From the NCBI GenBank assembly GCA_001873755.1, contig MNZT01000122.1, positions 1-13,283 on the forward strand: a stretch of DNA of 13,283 nt, written 5' to 3'. Source of the stretch: Candidatus Wirthbacteria bacterium CG2_30_54_11. GTDB lineage: Bacteria; Patescibacteriota; CG2-30-54-11. The notes beneath the pieces are model-generated. The model was not told the origin of the DNA. It did no database searches and saw only the letters and a list, made by a program, of their open reading frames with translations. Positions within the stretch are counted from its first letter, which is position 1, and each line of letters begins with the position of its first letter. Shown one piece after another: positions 6,003 to 13,283 of the stretch. Both the position numbers and the translations under genes were made by a program.

Positions 6003-8167
6003 ACCCAGATTTCAGCGCCTATGCATCGCTGGTCGAATATCTTCCGGAAAAGGAACGTTCCCAGATCCGGAAGGCTTTTGACTATGCCATGGCTGCGCAC
6101 GAAGGACAGCTCAGGAAAAGCGGAGAGCCGTATCATGTCCACTTCATCGCTACATTTTCCGAACTCGCTCTCATGCATATGGATTCGGCGTGTCTGATCG
6201 CCGGGATGCTTCATGATGTGCCGGAAGATACCGCACGCACCACAGAAGATGTGGGTGAGCAGTTCGGGGCAGAGGTGGCGAATCTCGTGAGCGGCGTCAC
6301 CAAGCTGGGCCGTGTCCGCCTCAGGAGCAAGGAAGAACAGCAGGCCAACAATCTGCGGAAGATGTTCCTGGCCATGGCTGATGATGTGCGGGTCATCATC
6401 ATCAAACTCTGCGACCGTCTGCACAACATGAAAACCATCGAATATCTGCCGCGTCAGAAGCAGAAGGGCATAGCTGCGGAAACGCTGGAGATCTACGCGC
6501 CCCTGGCCAACAGACTTGGTATGGCGGAAATCCGCTGGCAGCTCGAGGATCTGTGTCTGAAGGCGCTCCATCCCAAAGTGTATGATGATATAGAGCGTCA
6601 GGTGCAGGAATCGAGAGAGCAGCGGGAAGCGACCATTTCGGGCCTGATCGATAACCTCGAGACGGCGCTGGCAGACGCCAATATCATGGCCCGGGTCTAC
6701 GGCCGGCCGAAACATTTTTACAGTATCTATCGCAATGTATATGTCATCGGCAAAGAGAGCAGTATCAATGATGTCCTCGATTCTCTCGGGATCCGAGTCA
6801 TCGTGGAAGATATCAGGGACTGCTATCAGGTGCTCGGTCTGGTCCACCGCATCTGGCGGCCGATCATGGGCCGGTTTAAGGATTACATCGCGATCCCCAA
6901 GGCCAATGGCTACCAGTCACTCCATACCGGGGTCATCTGCGGCAAAGGATGTCAGCTGGAAGTGCAGATCAGGACCGAGGAAATGGACTATTTTGCAGAA
7001 TATGGACTGGCCGCGCACTGGCGGTACAAGGGCAGCTTTGACGAGTATGACAAAAAGGCCGAGGAGCGCATGAACTGGATCCATCAGCTTCTGGACTGGC
7101 AGAAGGAATTTCGGACCGCTCTTGATTTTGTCGAGTCCCTGAAACTGGATCTGTTTGAGGATCAGATCTTCATCTTTACTCCGCGGGGAGATGTGAAAGA
7201 CCTGCCCAAGGGTTCGACACCCGTGGACTTTGCCTATAGCGTCCACACTGAGCTGGGGCACCGCTGCATCGGAGCCAAGATCAACAACCGGATGGTGCCG
7301 CTCAATTATGAACTCCAGATGGGCGACATCGTCGACATCCTGAAATCATCCAAGCCCCATGGCCCCAGCCGCGACTGGCTGGATTTCGTAAAGACCAGCG
7401 GAGCCAAGGAAAAGATCCGTTCGTGGTTCAGAAAAGAACAGTTTGAGGACAATATCGTCTCCGGAAAGCGCAGAGTGCAGGAAGAACTGCAGAAACTGCA
7501 CCATATCAACCTCCTCGAACTGGACAAGGACAAGATCGAAGAAGTCTCCAAAAGTTTTGCTTATAAGACGGTGGATGATCTGTGGGCGGCAGTCGGCTAT
7601 GGAGCCATAACTCCCTTCCAGATCGTCAGGCGGATCATCGGGAACGAGACAGAGCTTTTGCCTCTGCAGGCATCTGTCCAGGCGCTGGCTTTGTCGAAAA
7701 AATCCAAACAGCAGCTGGAGATACGGGGAGTCAGTGATTTCCTCATCAAGATCGCGCCCTGCTGTCAGCCCCTGCCCGGGGACAAGATCGTCGGATATAT
7801 CACGAGGGGAAACGGCATCACCATACACCGGGTGTCCTGTAAAAATGTCGTGAATGCCCGGAAGACCGAGCCGGAGAGAGTGACCCCGCTGGAGTGGGAG
7901 GAAAAGTTCTCCACCGAACATGAGGTCAATCTCGTGGTGGAAGCACGAGACCGGGTAGGTCTGGTGAGGGATATAGTGGGATTCATGGGGGACCGGAACA
8001 TCTTCATCACCTCCGTGAACTACACCCAGGACAAACAGCTCAATCATGCCCAGATTTTCATTTCCATCCATGTGAAGTCCATGTCCCAGCTCAGTACCCT
8101 GATCCATGCGCTCGAAAGCATGACCGGCGTTTTTTCCGTCAAACGGGTGCTGGCTCGACCATCCTGA
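5999..8167 (+). CDS. rel: Bifunctional (p)ppGpp synthetase/hydrolase, RelA/SpoT family
   Basis: A 722-residue cytoplasmic, ribosome-associated enzyme that makes (p)ppGpp from ATP and GTP/GDP and degrades it. The HD hydrolase domain is intact: H48 (YHVH), H72-D73 and E76-D77 (LHDVPEDT), D139 (KLCDRLHNM). The synthetase domain has GRPKHFYSIYR (235-245), D261, R266, GRFKDYIAIPKANGYQSLHT (291-310) and EVQIRT (321-326). RFKD at 292-295 is the RxKD form seen in bifunctional Rel/SpoT; monofunctional RelA has ExDD. TGS domain about 388-450; zinc-finger-like domain with CC (588-589), H610 and C614; ACT domain about 642-720. The start overlaps the preceding stop as ATGA. The weak Shine-Dalgarno suggests coupling. 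Both activities are expected. Confidence 0.97.
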   Translation: MNPDFSAYASLVEYLPEKERSQIRKAFDYAMAAHEGQLRKSGEPYHVHFIATFSELALMHMDSACLIAGMLHDVPEDTARTTEDVGEQFGAEVANLVSGVTKLGRVRLRSKEEQQANNLRKMFLAMADDVRVIIIKLCDRLHNMKTIEYLPRQKQKGIAAETLEIYAPLANRLGMAEIRWQLEDLCLKALHPKVYDDIERQVQESREQREATISGLIDNLETALADANIMARVYGRPKHFYSIYRNVYVIGKESSINDVLDSLGIRVIVEDIRDCYQVLGLVHRIWRPIMGRFKDYIAIPKANGYQSLHTGVICGKGCQLEVQIRTEEMDYFAEYGLAAHWRYKGSFDEYDKKAEERMNWIHQLLDWQKEFRTALDFVESLKLDLFEDQIFIFTPRGDVKDLPKGSTPVDFAYSVHTELGHRCIGAKINNRMVPLNYELQMGDIVDILKSSKPHGPSRDWLDFVKTSGAKEKIRSWFRKEQFEDNIVSGKRRVQEELQKLHHINLLELDKDKIEEVSKSFAYKTVDDLWAAVGYGAITPFQIVRRIIGNETELLPLQASVQALALSKKSKQQLEIRGVSDFLIKIAPCCQPLPGDKIVGYITRGNGITIHRVSCKNVVNARKTEPERVTPLEWEEKFSTEHEVNLVVEARDRVGLVRDIVGFMGDRNIFITSVNYTQDKQLNHAQIFISIHVKSMSQLSTLIHALESMTGVFSVKRVLARPS

Positions 8168-8197
8168 TATCATTTTACCCCAGAAAGCAGGCTCTGC

Positions 8198-10195
8198 ATG
8201 TCCAAAGGAGAGCGTCCTTTTGAGCTCGTTTCGCAGTTCAGTCCGACCGGCGACCAGCCTCAGGCGATCGAAAAACTGAGCAGCGGGATCGCGGCAGGTC
8301 ACAAATTCCAGACGCTGCTCGGGGTCACCGGCAGCGGTAAAACGTTCACCATGGCCAAGATCATAGAGCAGACGCAGCGGCCGGCTCTGATCCTGGCGCA
8401 CAACAAGACGCTGGCGGCCCAGCTTTTTGCCGAGTTCCGCGATTTTTTCCCGCACAACCGGGTCGAATATTTCGTCAGCTACTATGATTACTATCAGCCG
8501 GAAGCCTATATCCCGACCACGGATACCTATATCGAGAAGGATGCGACGATCAATGAAGAGATCGACCGGCTCCGGCACTCCGCGACCATGTCCATACTCA
8601 GCCGCAGGGATACGATCATCGTGGCCTCCGTTTCCTGCATCTACGGTCTGGGCTCTCCGGAGGAATACCACAAGATCGTCCTGCACCTGGAAAAGGGTGC
8701 CAAGATCGAACGCCGAGCCATGCTGCTGAGGCTCAACGATATGCAGTATATGCGCAACGATATCGACTTCAGCCGGGGTAAGTACCGAGTGAGAGGAGAT
8801 GTGGTGGATATCTATCAACCTTCGGGTGAGATTGCGGTCAGAATAGAATTATTCGGTGAGGAGATAGAGCGCATCCGTACATTTGACCCTCTGACTGGGG
8901 AAGCGCTTTTGGACCACGAATCCATGGATATATATCCTGCGACCCACTTCGTCGCCGTCGGCGACCGACTGCAGGAAGCGATCGTCAGGATTCGCACCGA
9001 ACTGGCGGAACAGCTGGACTACCTGAAGAAGGAAGGACTGGACCTCGAGGCGCAGCGCCTCGAGCAGCGGACCAATTTTGATATCGAGATGCTGGAGCAG
9101 ACCGGCTACTGCAACGGAGTAGAGAACTATTCCCGGCACTTCGACGGCAGGCCGGCAGGGGAGCCTCCTTTTGTTCTGCTCGACTATTTTCCCAAAGACT
9201 TCCTCATGTTCATCGATGAATCGCACATGACGCTGCCGCAGGTGGGCGCCATGTACATGGGGGACAGGTCACGGAAGGACAATCTGATCCGCTATGGATT
9301 CCGGATGCCGTCAGCTCGGGATAACCGCCCGCTCAAATTCGAAGAATTCCTCGCCCGGGTACCGCAGGTGGTATTCGTCTCGGCGACCCCGGCTGCGTTC
9401 GAGTATCAGCACAGTCAGCAGATCGCGGAGCAGCTCGTCCGTCCGACCGGGCTGATCGACCCGGAGGTCGAGGTCAGACCGGTAGGGAACCAGGTCAAAG
9501 ATCTGCTGGGAGAGATCCGCCTGCGGACCGACCACGGTCAGCGGGTGCTGGTCACGACCCTGACCAAGAAAATGGCCGAGGATCTGTCCGACTATCTCCT
9601 GGATGCCGGGATCAAGACGAACTATCTGCATTCGGATGTGAAAACACTTGATCGCATTGATATCCTCAGGGACCTGCGGCTAGGGGTCTACGATGTGATC
9701 GTCGGCATCAACCTCCTGAGGGAAGGGCTCGACCTTCCGGAGGTGTCACTCGTGGCTATCCTGGATGCTGACAAGCAGGGCTATCTGCGTTCGGAAACGG
9801 CACTTATCCAGACCATCGGCCGGGCAGCCCGGCATGTCGAGGGTAAGGTCATCATGTATGGGGACAGGATCACCACGGCCATGGAAGCAGCCCTGAGGGA
9901 GACCAACCGACGCCGTGGCATCCAGATCGCCTACAATCTCGAGCACCATATCATTCCTCTCTCGATCAACAAGGTGATCAGAGACGGACTCGTCTCCGGT
10001 CCCAGACCGGGAGAAGAGATACCGCGGGAAATGTTCCCGGTAGAGGGGATAGATAGGATGAACAAGGAGGATGCACTGATCCTCATCAAGCAGCTGGAAA
10101 AGAAGATGCAGCAGGCCGCTCAGCGTCTCGAATTCGAGGAAGCCGCCATGATGCGCGACCAGATCCACCAGATCAGACAGAAAATGGATCTATAG
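8198..10195 (+). CDS. uvrB: Excinuclease ABC subunit B, UvrB
   Basis: The damage-verifying helicase-like subunit of nucleotide excision repair; it takes DNA from UvrA and recruits UvrC. The length of 665 residues is usual. Walker A is GVTGSGKT (42-49); the beta-hairpin region reads YFVSYYDYYQPEAYIP with TDTYIEKD after it; the DEAD-like box is DESH (340-343); motif VI is QTIGRAARH. The C-terminal UVR domain (LEKKMQQAAQRLEFEEAAMMRDQIH) that contacts UvrC is present. ATG 8198 lies 30 bp after rel, with only a weak GCAGG upstream. The TAG stop (10193-10195) overlaps the stop of the convergent kinase gene. Confidence 0.98.
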   Translation: MSKGERPFELVSQFSPTGDQPQAIEKLSSGIAAGHKFQTLLGVTGSGKTFTMAKIIEQTQRPALILAHNKTLAAQLFAEFRDFFPHNRVEYFVSYYDYYQPEAYIPTTDTYIEKDATINEEIDRLRHSATMSILSRRDTIIVASVSCIYGLGSPEEYHKIVLHLEKGAKIERRAMLLRLNDMQYMRNDIDFSRGKYRVRGDVVDIYQPSGEIAVRIELFGEEIERIRTFDPLTGEALLDHESMDIYPATHFVAVGDRLQEAIVRIRTELAEQLDYLKKEGLDLEAQRLEQRTNFDIEMLEQTGYCNGVENYSRHFDGRPAGEPPFVLLDYFPKDFLMFIDESHMTLPQVGAMYMGDRSRKDNLIRYGFRMPSARDNRPLKFEEFLARVPQVVFVSATPAAFEYQHSQQIAEQLVRPTGLIDPEVEVRPVGNQVKDLLGEIRLRTDHGQRVLVTTLTKKMAEDLSDYLLDAGIKTNYLHSDVKTLDRIDILRDLRLGVYDVIVGINLLREGLDLPEVSLVAILDADKQGYLRSETALIQTIGRAARHVEGKVIMYGDRITTAMEAALRETNRRRGIQIAYNLEHHIIPLSINKVIRDGLVSGPRPGEEIPREMFPVEGIDRMNKEDALILIKQLEKKMQQAAQRLEFEEAAMMRDQIHQIRQKMDL

Positions 10196-11137
10196 CGGGC
10201 AGCTGCCGCCGTAGTTTTTTTGATAGCGGGTGCGGAATTCTGCGAGCGAATATCTGTGCTCCTGCGTCCCGTGCTGTTCGATCGCCCAGACTGCACTGGT
10301 GCTTGCCAGCTGGCCGCAGATCTGCCAGGGTAGTTTGCGTTCGATCCCGGAGAGCAGACCGGCGCGGTAGGCGTCTCCGGCTCCGGTAGGATCTTTGATT
10401 TCTCGCGGCGTAGCGGGTTTGATGCGGCAAAGTTCTGAAGTGGTTTTGATCTCAGAACCTTCGGGGCCACGAGTTGTGATTACTGCTCCGGTTATACTCA
10501 AAAGTTCGTCCGCTGACTTGCCTGTTTTGCGGGAAAAAAGTTCGATCTCATAGTCGTTGCCGATGAGGGCCAGCGAACCTTTGAGGCATTTCAAAAGGTC
10601 AGGACCGTCCAAAGCGATCACCTGCTGGCCGATGTCGAAGATGAAGGGGATCTTCAGCTCCTGGCATTCCTGCGCATGGAGTATCATCCCGGTCGGGTCA
10701 TCCGGCGACAGGATGGCGAGGTCGATATCCGAAGTCTGGTCGGCGCTTGCGATCAGATTAGTCCCGGACTGAGCCATGGCGCCGGGGTAAAAAGCGGCGA
10801 TCTGATTGTCATCCAGGTCGGTGGTCACATAGAACTGCGCCGTGAACAGGCCGGCACACTTCTTCACATACGTCGTATCGATGCCGGACCTGTCGCATTT
10901 AGCCTGGTAGGCGGCGAAGTCCTCACCGACCGTACCGAAGAGGAGCGGCTTTTCTCCGAGCAGGCTGAGGTTGTACGCGATATTGCCTCCTGTACCGCCC
11001 AGATTCTGGTGCAGGGAATCGATGAGGAAGCTCAGATTGATCATGTGGATCTTGTCCGGCATGATGTGGTTTTTGAAACGATCATGGTAGGTCATGAGGT
11101 GGTCAAAGGCAATGGAACCGGAGACGAGGATGGACAT
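10190..11137 (-). CDS. adoK: PfkB-family adenosine kinase
   Basis: 315 residues. The C-terminal PfkB signature is DPTGAGDAYRAGLL (249-262) with catalytic D255; the N-terminal signature is LGGTGGNIAYNLSLLG (46-61). The start SILVSGSIAFDHLMTYHDRF, the block TTDLDDNQIAAFYPGAM (105-121) and NDYE (194-197) match, from memory, the adenosine kinase of Mycobacterium tuberculosis (SIATDHLM, TTDVDMAQIASFYPGAM, NDYE) much better than ribokinases or fructokinases. The reaction is adenosine + ATP to AMP + ADP. Neighbouring apt, which makes AMP from adenine, supports a purine-salvage role. A GAAGG site (11144-11148 on the complement) lies 6 nt before ATG 11137, inside the end of apt. The 35-bp overlap suggests translational coupling. 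The substrate is well supported but untested. Confidence 0.88.
   Translation of the reverse strand: MSILVSGSIAFDHLMTYHDRFKNHIMPDKIHMINLSFLIDSLHQNLGGTGGNIAYNLSLLGEKPLLFGTVGEDFAAYQAKCDRSGIDTTYVKKCAGLFTAQFYVTTDLDDNQIAAFYPGAMAQSGTNLIASADQTSDIDLAILSPDDPTGMILHAQECQELKIPFIFDIGQQVIALDGPDLLKCLKGSLALIGNDYEIELFSRKTGKSADELLSITGAVITTRGPEGSEIKTTSELCRIKPATPREIKDPTGAGDAYRAGLLSGIERKLPWQICGQLASTSAVWAIEQHGTQEHRYSLAEFRTRYQKNYGGSCPL
10195..10221 (+). terminator. Possible intrinsic terminator for the recJ-uvrB transcript, inside the convergent kinase gene
   Basis: Immediately after the uvrB stop, GCGGGC (10195-10200) and GCCGC (10205-10209) can pair around AGCT with one bulged G; GGCAGCTGCC (10198-10207) is a perfect palindrome. 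A run of seven Ts follows at 10215-10221, 5 nt past the stem. The stem is short and the spacer unusual, so the call is tentative. The same bases encode the last residues of the kinase on the other strand. Confidence 0.4.
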
Positions 11138-11687
11138 GGTCAGCCTTCAATAGGTTTGGTGGTTCATACGGAATGACAGATCTCACATCCTGACCTTTCA
11201 AGGCTTCTCTGCCCGGCAGGTAGCAGAGCTCGTTCAAAAATACGCAGGCAGTCACCTGACCGCCCAGCTGCTCGATGAGAGAACAGGCTGCCCGGGCAGA
11301 ACCGCCGGTGGCGAGCAGATCATCGACCAGTACGACGTTCTGACCCGGTGCTATGGCATCACGATGGAGCTCAAGCACATCGGGACCGTACTCGGTTGCG
11401 TAGGTGACCGAGATCTTTTCTCTCGGCAGTTTATCTTTTTTCCTCACGAGCACGAAGCCTTTGCCGCAGAGGTAGGCGAGCGGCATGCCGAAGATGAAAC
11501 CCCGAGATTCGATGCCCACGATCAGGTCAAATGATCCCAGACCATCGATGACCGCTTTCATGCGGTCTATGGCTTCCTTCAGAGCGTCTGGTTTTTTTAA
11601 CAGAGTCGTGATGTCCCTGAACATGACCGGAGGATGGGGGAAATCGGGGACATTTTGGATGGTGTCTTTGAGCTGGCTCAGTTTCAT
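11103..11687 (-). CDS. apt: Adenine phosphoribosyltransferase
   Basis: A cytoplasmic type I phosphoribosyltransferase: adenine + PRPP to AMP + PPi. The start MKLSQLKDTIQNVPDFPHPP is typical, followed by FRDITTLL (23-30), GIESRGFIFGMPLA (58-71), VRKKDKLP (81-88), EYGPDVLELH (99-108) and the PRPP loop VVLVDDLLATGGS (118-130). The usual protein ends soon after the motif seen here as SVIPY (170-174); this one continues 20 residues to 194, giving the 35-bp overlap with the kinase start. The tail (EPPNLLKADHVHPRLRFHCL) looks unlike any domain I know and may be a neutral extension or result from a lost stop. It starts 18 bp after the pyrC stop, and AGAGA upstream is a weak ribosome binding site. Confidence 0.95.
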   Translation of the reverse strand: MKLSQLKDTIQNVPDFPHPPVMFRDITTLLKKPDALKEAIDRMKAVIDGLGSFDLIVGIESRGFIFGMPLAYLCGKGFVLVRKKDKLPREKISVTYATEYGPDVLELHRDAIAPGQNVVLVDDLLATGGSARAACSLIEQLGGQVTACVFLNELCYLPGREALKGQDVRSVIPYEPPNLLKADHVHPRLRFHCL

Positions 11688-11705
11688 AGAGATCTCTTTT
11701 CGATG

Positions 11706-13016
11706 TTAAACAATCCAAAGGGGTGCGCCCCGTTCTCCGCTGGAGAACAGACCGGCATCAAACATGATCTCACCTTTGACCACGGTCATCACCGGCATTC
11801 CGGTCACGGTCATACCGGCAAAAGGCGTCCAGCCGCACTTGCTGATGATCTCGTCATCGGTGAACGTATGCGTTTCCTGCAGGTCAATGACCGTCAGGTC
11901 AGCGTCAAAGCCTGGTGCGATGGCTCCTTTGTCTGTTAATCCAAGGAGCCGGGCCGGGGAGGTGCTGGTGACTTCGACCAGTCGGGGAAGGCTGATAGAA
12001 CCCTTGTTCAGTTGGTCAAGAAGGAGTGGCAGCATAGTTTCAACACCAGGAACCCCTGAAGGTGCTTCCCAGTAGCCTTTTTCTTTTTCCTCCCTGGTGT
12101 GCGGGGCATGGTCGGTGGCCACGGTGTCGATCTCACCGTTGACCAAGGCCTGCCAAAGCGCTTTGCGATGCTGTGAAGAACGGAGAGGTGGATTTACTTT
12201 TCCAAAGTTACCCAGGGCATCAATGGCGGTTTCGTCAAGGAACAGTGTATGCGGAAGTACTTCGCAGGTGACCCGCAGCCCTTCTGCCCTGGCTGCTCTG
12301 ATGAGCTCAAGTTCCTCGATCGAACTGATATGGCAGAAGTGCACACGACGGTCGTATCTGCGGGCGAGATTCAATACCCTCTGTGTCGCTATGGCAGCTA
12401 CTTTTGGAGGACGGATCTGGCCATGCAGATGCGGATCGTTCTGATTCTTGAATATCGCGGTCAAGCGGTCGATCTCGGTCTTGTCTTCGGCGTGGATGAG
12501 GAAGAGGTGATCCGTGGCAGTGAAAATGTCTTCCAGTACTGCCTGTTCATCGACAATCAGAGTGCCGGTGGTCGGTCCGACATAGCACTTCACCGGGATG
12601 TTCAGCGGCAGGGCGCGCTGCTCGGCGCGATTGTCCGGGCCGGCACCGAAGTTGATGCCGAAATTGACCAGGCTGGCCTGTCCTGTAGGCTGGATCTTCT
12701 GGCGAAGCAGGTCTATGGTCGTGGTAGATGGATTGGTATTTGGCATGTCGCAGACGGCGGTGATGCCTCCCTTGGCCGCAGCCCTTGACCCCGTCGTCCA
12801 GTCCTCCTTGTGTTCTCCCCCGGGTACCCTGAAATGTACATGCAGGTCGATGACACCGGGCAGGATGGTCTTGCCGGAGAGATCAATGACCTGATCGGTT
12901 GAGGAAGGCTGGAGGTCGGCGGCAACCTCGGCGATCTTGCCGTCCCGGGTGCGGAGATCGAGTCTCTGAAGACGGTTTTCGAAGAAAACGTTGGCGTTTT
13001 TCAGGAGGAGGGGCAT
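11706..13016 (-). CDS. pyrC: Dihydroorotase, class I (zinc amidohydrolase)
   Basis: A cytoplasmic enzyme of de novo pyrimidine synthesis that interconverts N-carbamoyl-L-aspartate and dihydroorotate. 436 residues. The HxH metal ligands are H59 and H61 (DLHVHFRVPG), followed by EHKEDWTTGSRAAAKGG (68-84) and MPNT (91-94). K143 in VKCYVGPTTG is positioned as the carboxylated bridging lysine; H175 (LIHAED) and H229 (CHISS) are further ligands; D302 in ATDHAPHT is the catalytic Asp; GKVNPPLR and GVPGVET bind substrate. The VKxYxGxxTG form with an intact Lys resembles archaeal-type class I enzymes more than those using Asp here. Hydantoinase-like enzymes share the fold, but EHKED and KVNPPLR favour dihydroorotase. 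No Shine-Dalgarno is clear before ATG 13016. It heads the operon with apt and the adenosine kinase gene. Confidence 0.92.
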   Translation of the reverse strand: MPLLLKNANVFFENRLQRLDLRTRDGKIAEVAADLQPSSTDQVIDLSGKTILPGVIDLHVHFRVPGGEHKEDWTTGSRAAAKGGITAVCDMPNTNPSTTTIDLLRQKIQPTGQASLVNFGINFGAGPDNRAEQRALPLNIPVKCYVGPTTGTLIVDEQAVLEDIFTATDHLFLIHAEDKTEIDRLTAIFKNQNDPHLHGQIRPPKVAAIATQRVLNLARRYDRRVHFCHISSIEELELIRAARAEGLRVTCEVLPHTLFLDETAIDALGNFGKVNPPLRSSQHRKALWQALVNGEIDTVATDHAPHTREEKEKGYWEAPSGVPGVETMLPLLLDQLNKGSISLPRLVEVTSTSPARLLGLTDKGAIAPGFDADLTVIDLQETHTFTDDEIISKCGWTPFAGMTVTGMPVMTVVKGEIMFDAGLFSSGERGAPLWIV

Positions 13017-13060
13017 GGGATGCGATTAGATAATCAGTTAGTCTGTCATATAAAGGAAAC

Positions 13061-13166
13061 GGGCTGGAAGTGATAAGCTAGGAGAAGGAGAAGAAGCGAA
13101 GTTTGTCAAAGGCACTTTTAGTGACCTTCCGGGAATGCAAATATCTCTTCTTCTCCTAGTTAGCCC
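13061..13166. repeat. Long imperfect inverted repeat upstream of pyrC
   Basis: CTAGGAGAAGGAGAAGAAG (13078-13096) is complementary to CTTCTTCTCCTAG (13147-13159) if one copy of its tandem GGAGAA doublet bulges out, giving 13 pairs. An outer pair, GGGCT (13061-13065) with AGCCC (13162-13166), could extend the stem. Inside lies a small hairpin, AAGG-C-ACT with AGT-GA-CCTT (13109-13127), loop TTT. There is no open reading frame. It could be a miniature mobile element, a protein-binding palindrome or part of the pyrC leader. Confidence 0.55.
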
Positions 13167-13258
13167 ACTCTATCTTCGATAACAGGTACGGACTTGTTCC
13201 AGGAATTACCCTTGGAAATGTAGAGCCTCGTTAACCGATATGACAAAGAAGAGTGGGC
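13163..13258. repeat. Second inverted repeat with nested hairpin, overlapping the first
   Basis: GCCCACTCT (13163-13171) is the exact reverse complement of AGAGTGGGC (13250-13258). Between them TTCCAGG (13197-13203) pairs with CTTGGAA (13211-13217) around AATTACC, with one G-T pair, and a TAAC/GTTA match can extend the fold. The 96-nt element could be a structured RNA or DNA palindrome. Its left arm shares GCCC with the outer stem of the neighbouring repeat, so the two folds exclude each other there. I recognise no Rfam-like family in it. Confidence 0.5.
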
Positions 13259-13283
13259 CGGTTACTATCTTAATGGAGGCTTA

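Larger units (their letters stand above)
13017..13283. other. Gene-free right end, upstream region of the pyrC operon
   Basis: 267 bp to the window edge with no supportable coding sequence. It should contain the promoter and leader of the - strand pyrC-apt-adoK operon. On the - strand TTGACA occurs at 13109-13104, but the sequence 17 nt further on is TTCTCC, so I cannot claim a promoter. GGAGG at 13275-13279 on the + strand could serve a gene starting just beyond the edge. The rest is the two inverted repeats. Confidence 0.6.

Noticed and set aside
5960..6847. A 295-codon open frame on the - strand
   Set aside because: Antisense to the HD domain of rel; His/Asp-rich shadow of conserved codons.
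7346..8818. A 490-codon open frame on the - strand
   Set aside because: It lies antisense across the ends of rel and uvrB, both clear conserved proteins, and its translation resembles no family. It follows from codon bias of the + strand genes.
13147..13171. Integron attC-like site (CTAGTTAGCCC)
   Set aside because: GTTAGCC fails the GTTRRRY core rule, there is no matching RYYYAAC partner at the right distance, and no integrase or cassette gene is seen.
13163..13258. tRNA or other standard RNA gene
   Set aside because: The 9-bp closing stem and GTTCC word recall a tRNA, but there is no anticodon arm or conserved T-loop (GTTCGA), and the length is wrong. It also lacks SRP, 6S and 5S signatures.

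Overview
The window is a bacterial chromosomal segment of moderately high G+C. It carries mostly housekeeping genes on the + strand (positions 1 to about 10195) and a three-gene nucleotide operon on the - strand (13016 to 10190). The mix fits an uncultured or candidate-phylum bacterium better than any lineage I can name: RecJ, a bifunctional Rel, UvrB, an archaeal-like class I dihydroorotase, an actinobacterial-type adenosine kinase, and a REP-associated tyrosine transposase (RAYT) with its palindromic repeats. I do not assign a phylum.

Layout, + strand. A 3' fragment of a PEBP/YbhB-like protein (2-400) abuts a NYN-domain protein (402-863), which overlaps a RAYT transposase (860-1543) by ATGA. 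The RAYT stop codon runs directly into a short tandem array of REP-like units (1543-1617), followed by a strong intrinsic terminator (1629-1655). Next come nadC (1678-2595), a 136-bp gap with a second, unrelated palindromic repeat, and a run of four genes: recJ (2732-4447), a multi-pass membrane protein with GT-C-like layout (4467-6002), rel (5999-8167, ATGA overlap) and uvrB (8198-10195). This run joins DNA repair to stringent-response control.

Layout, - strand. pyrC (dihydroorotase), apt (adenine phosphoribosyltransferase) and an adenosine kinase gene form a tight operon, with 18 bp between the first two and a 35-bp overlap between the last two. Apt makes AMP from adenine and adenosine kinase makes AMP from adenosine, so the operon joins purine salvage to de novo pyrimidine synthesis. 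It converges on uvrB, and the two stop codons share the 6-bp palindrome CTATAG. Upstream of pyrC, 13017-13283 has no gene but holds two overlapping inverted repeats that compete for the same bases.

The most interesting signal is the RAYT locus. Two inverted REP-like segments lie in frame inside the transposase gene (1172-1326) and resemble the repeats that follow its stop codon, so the gene appears to carry a REPIN-like copy of its own substrate within its coding sequence.
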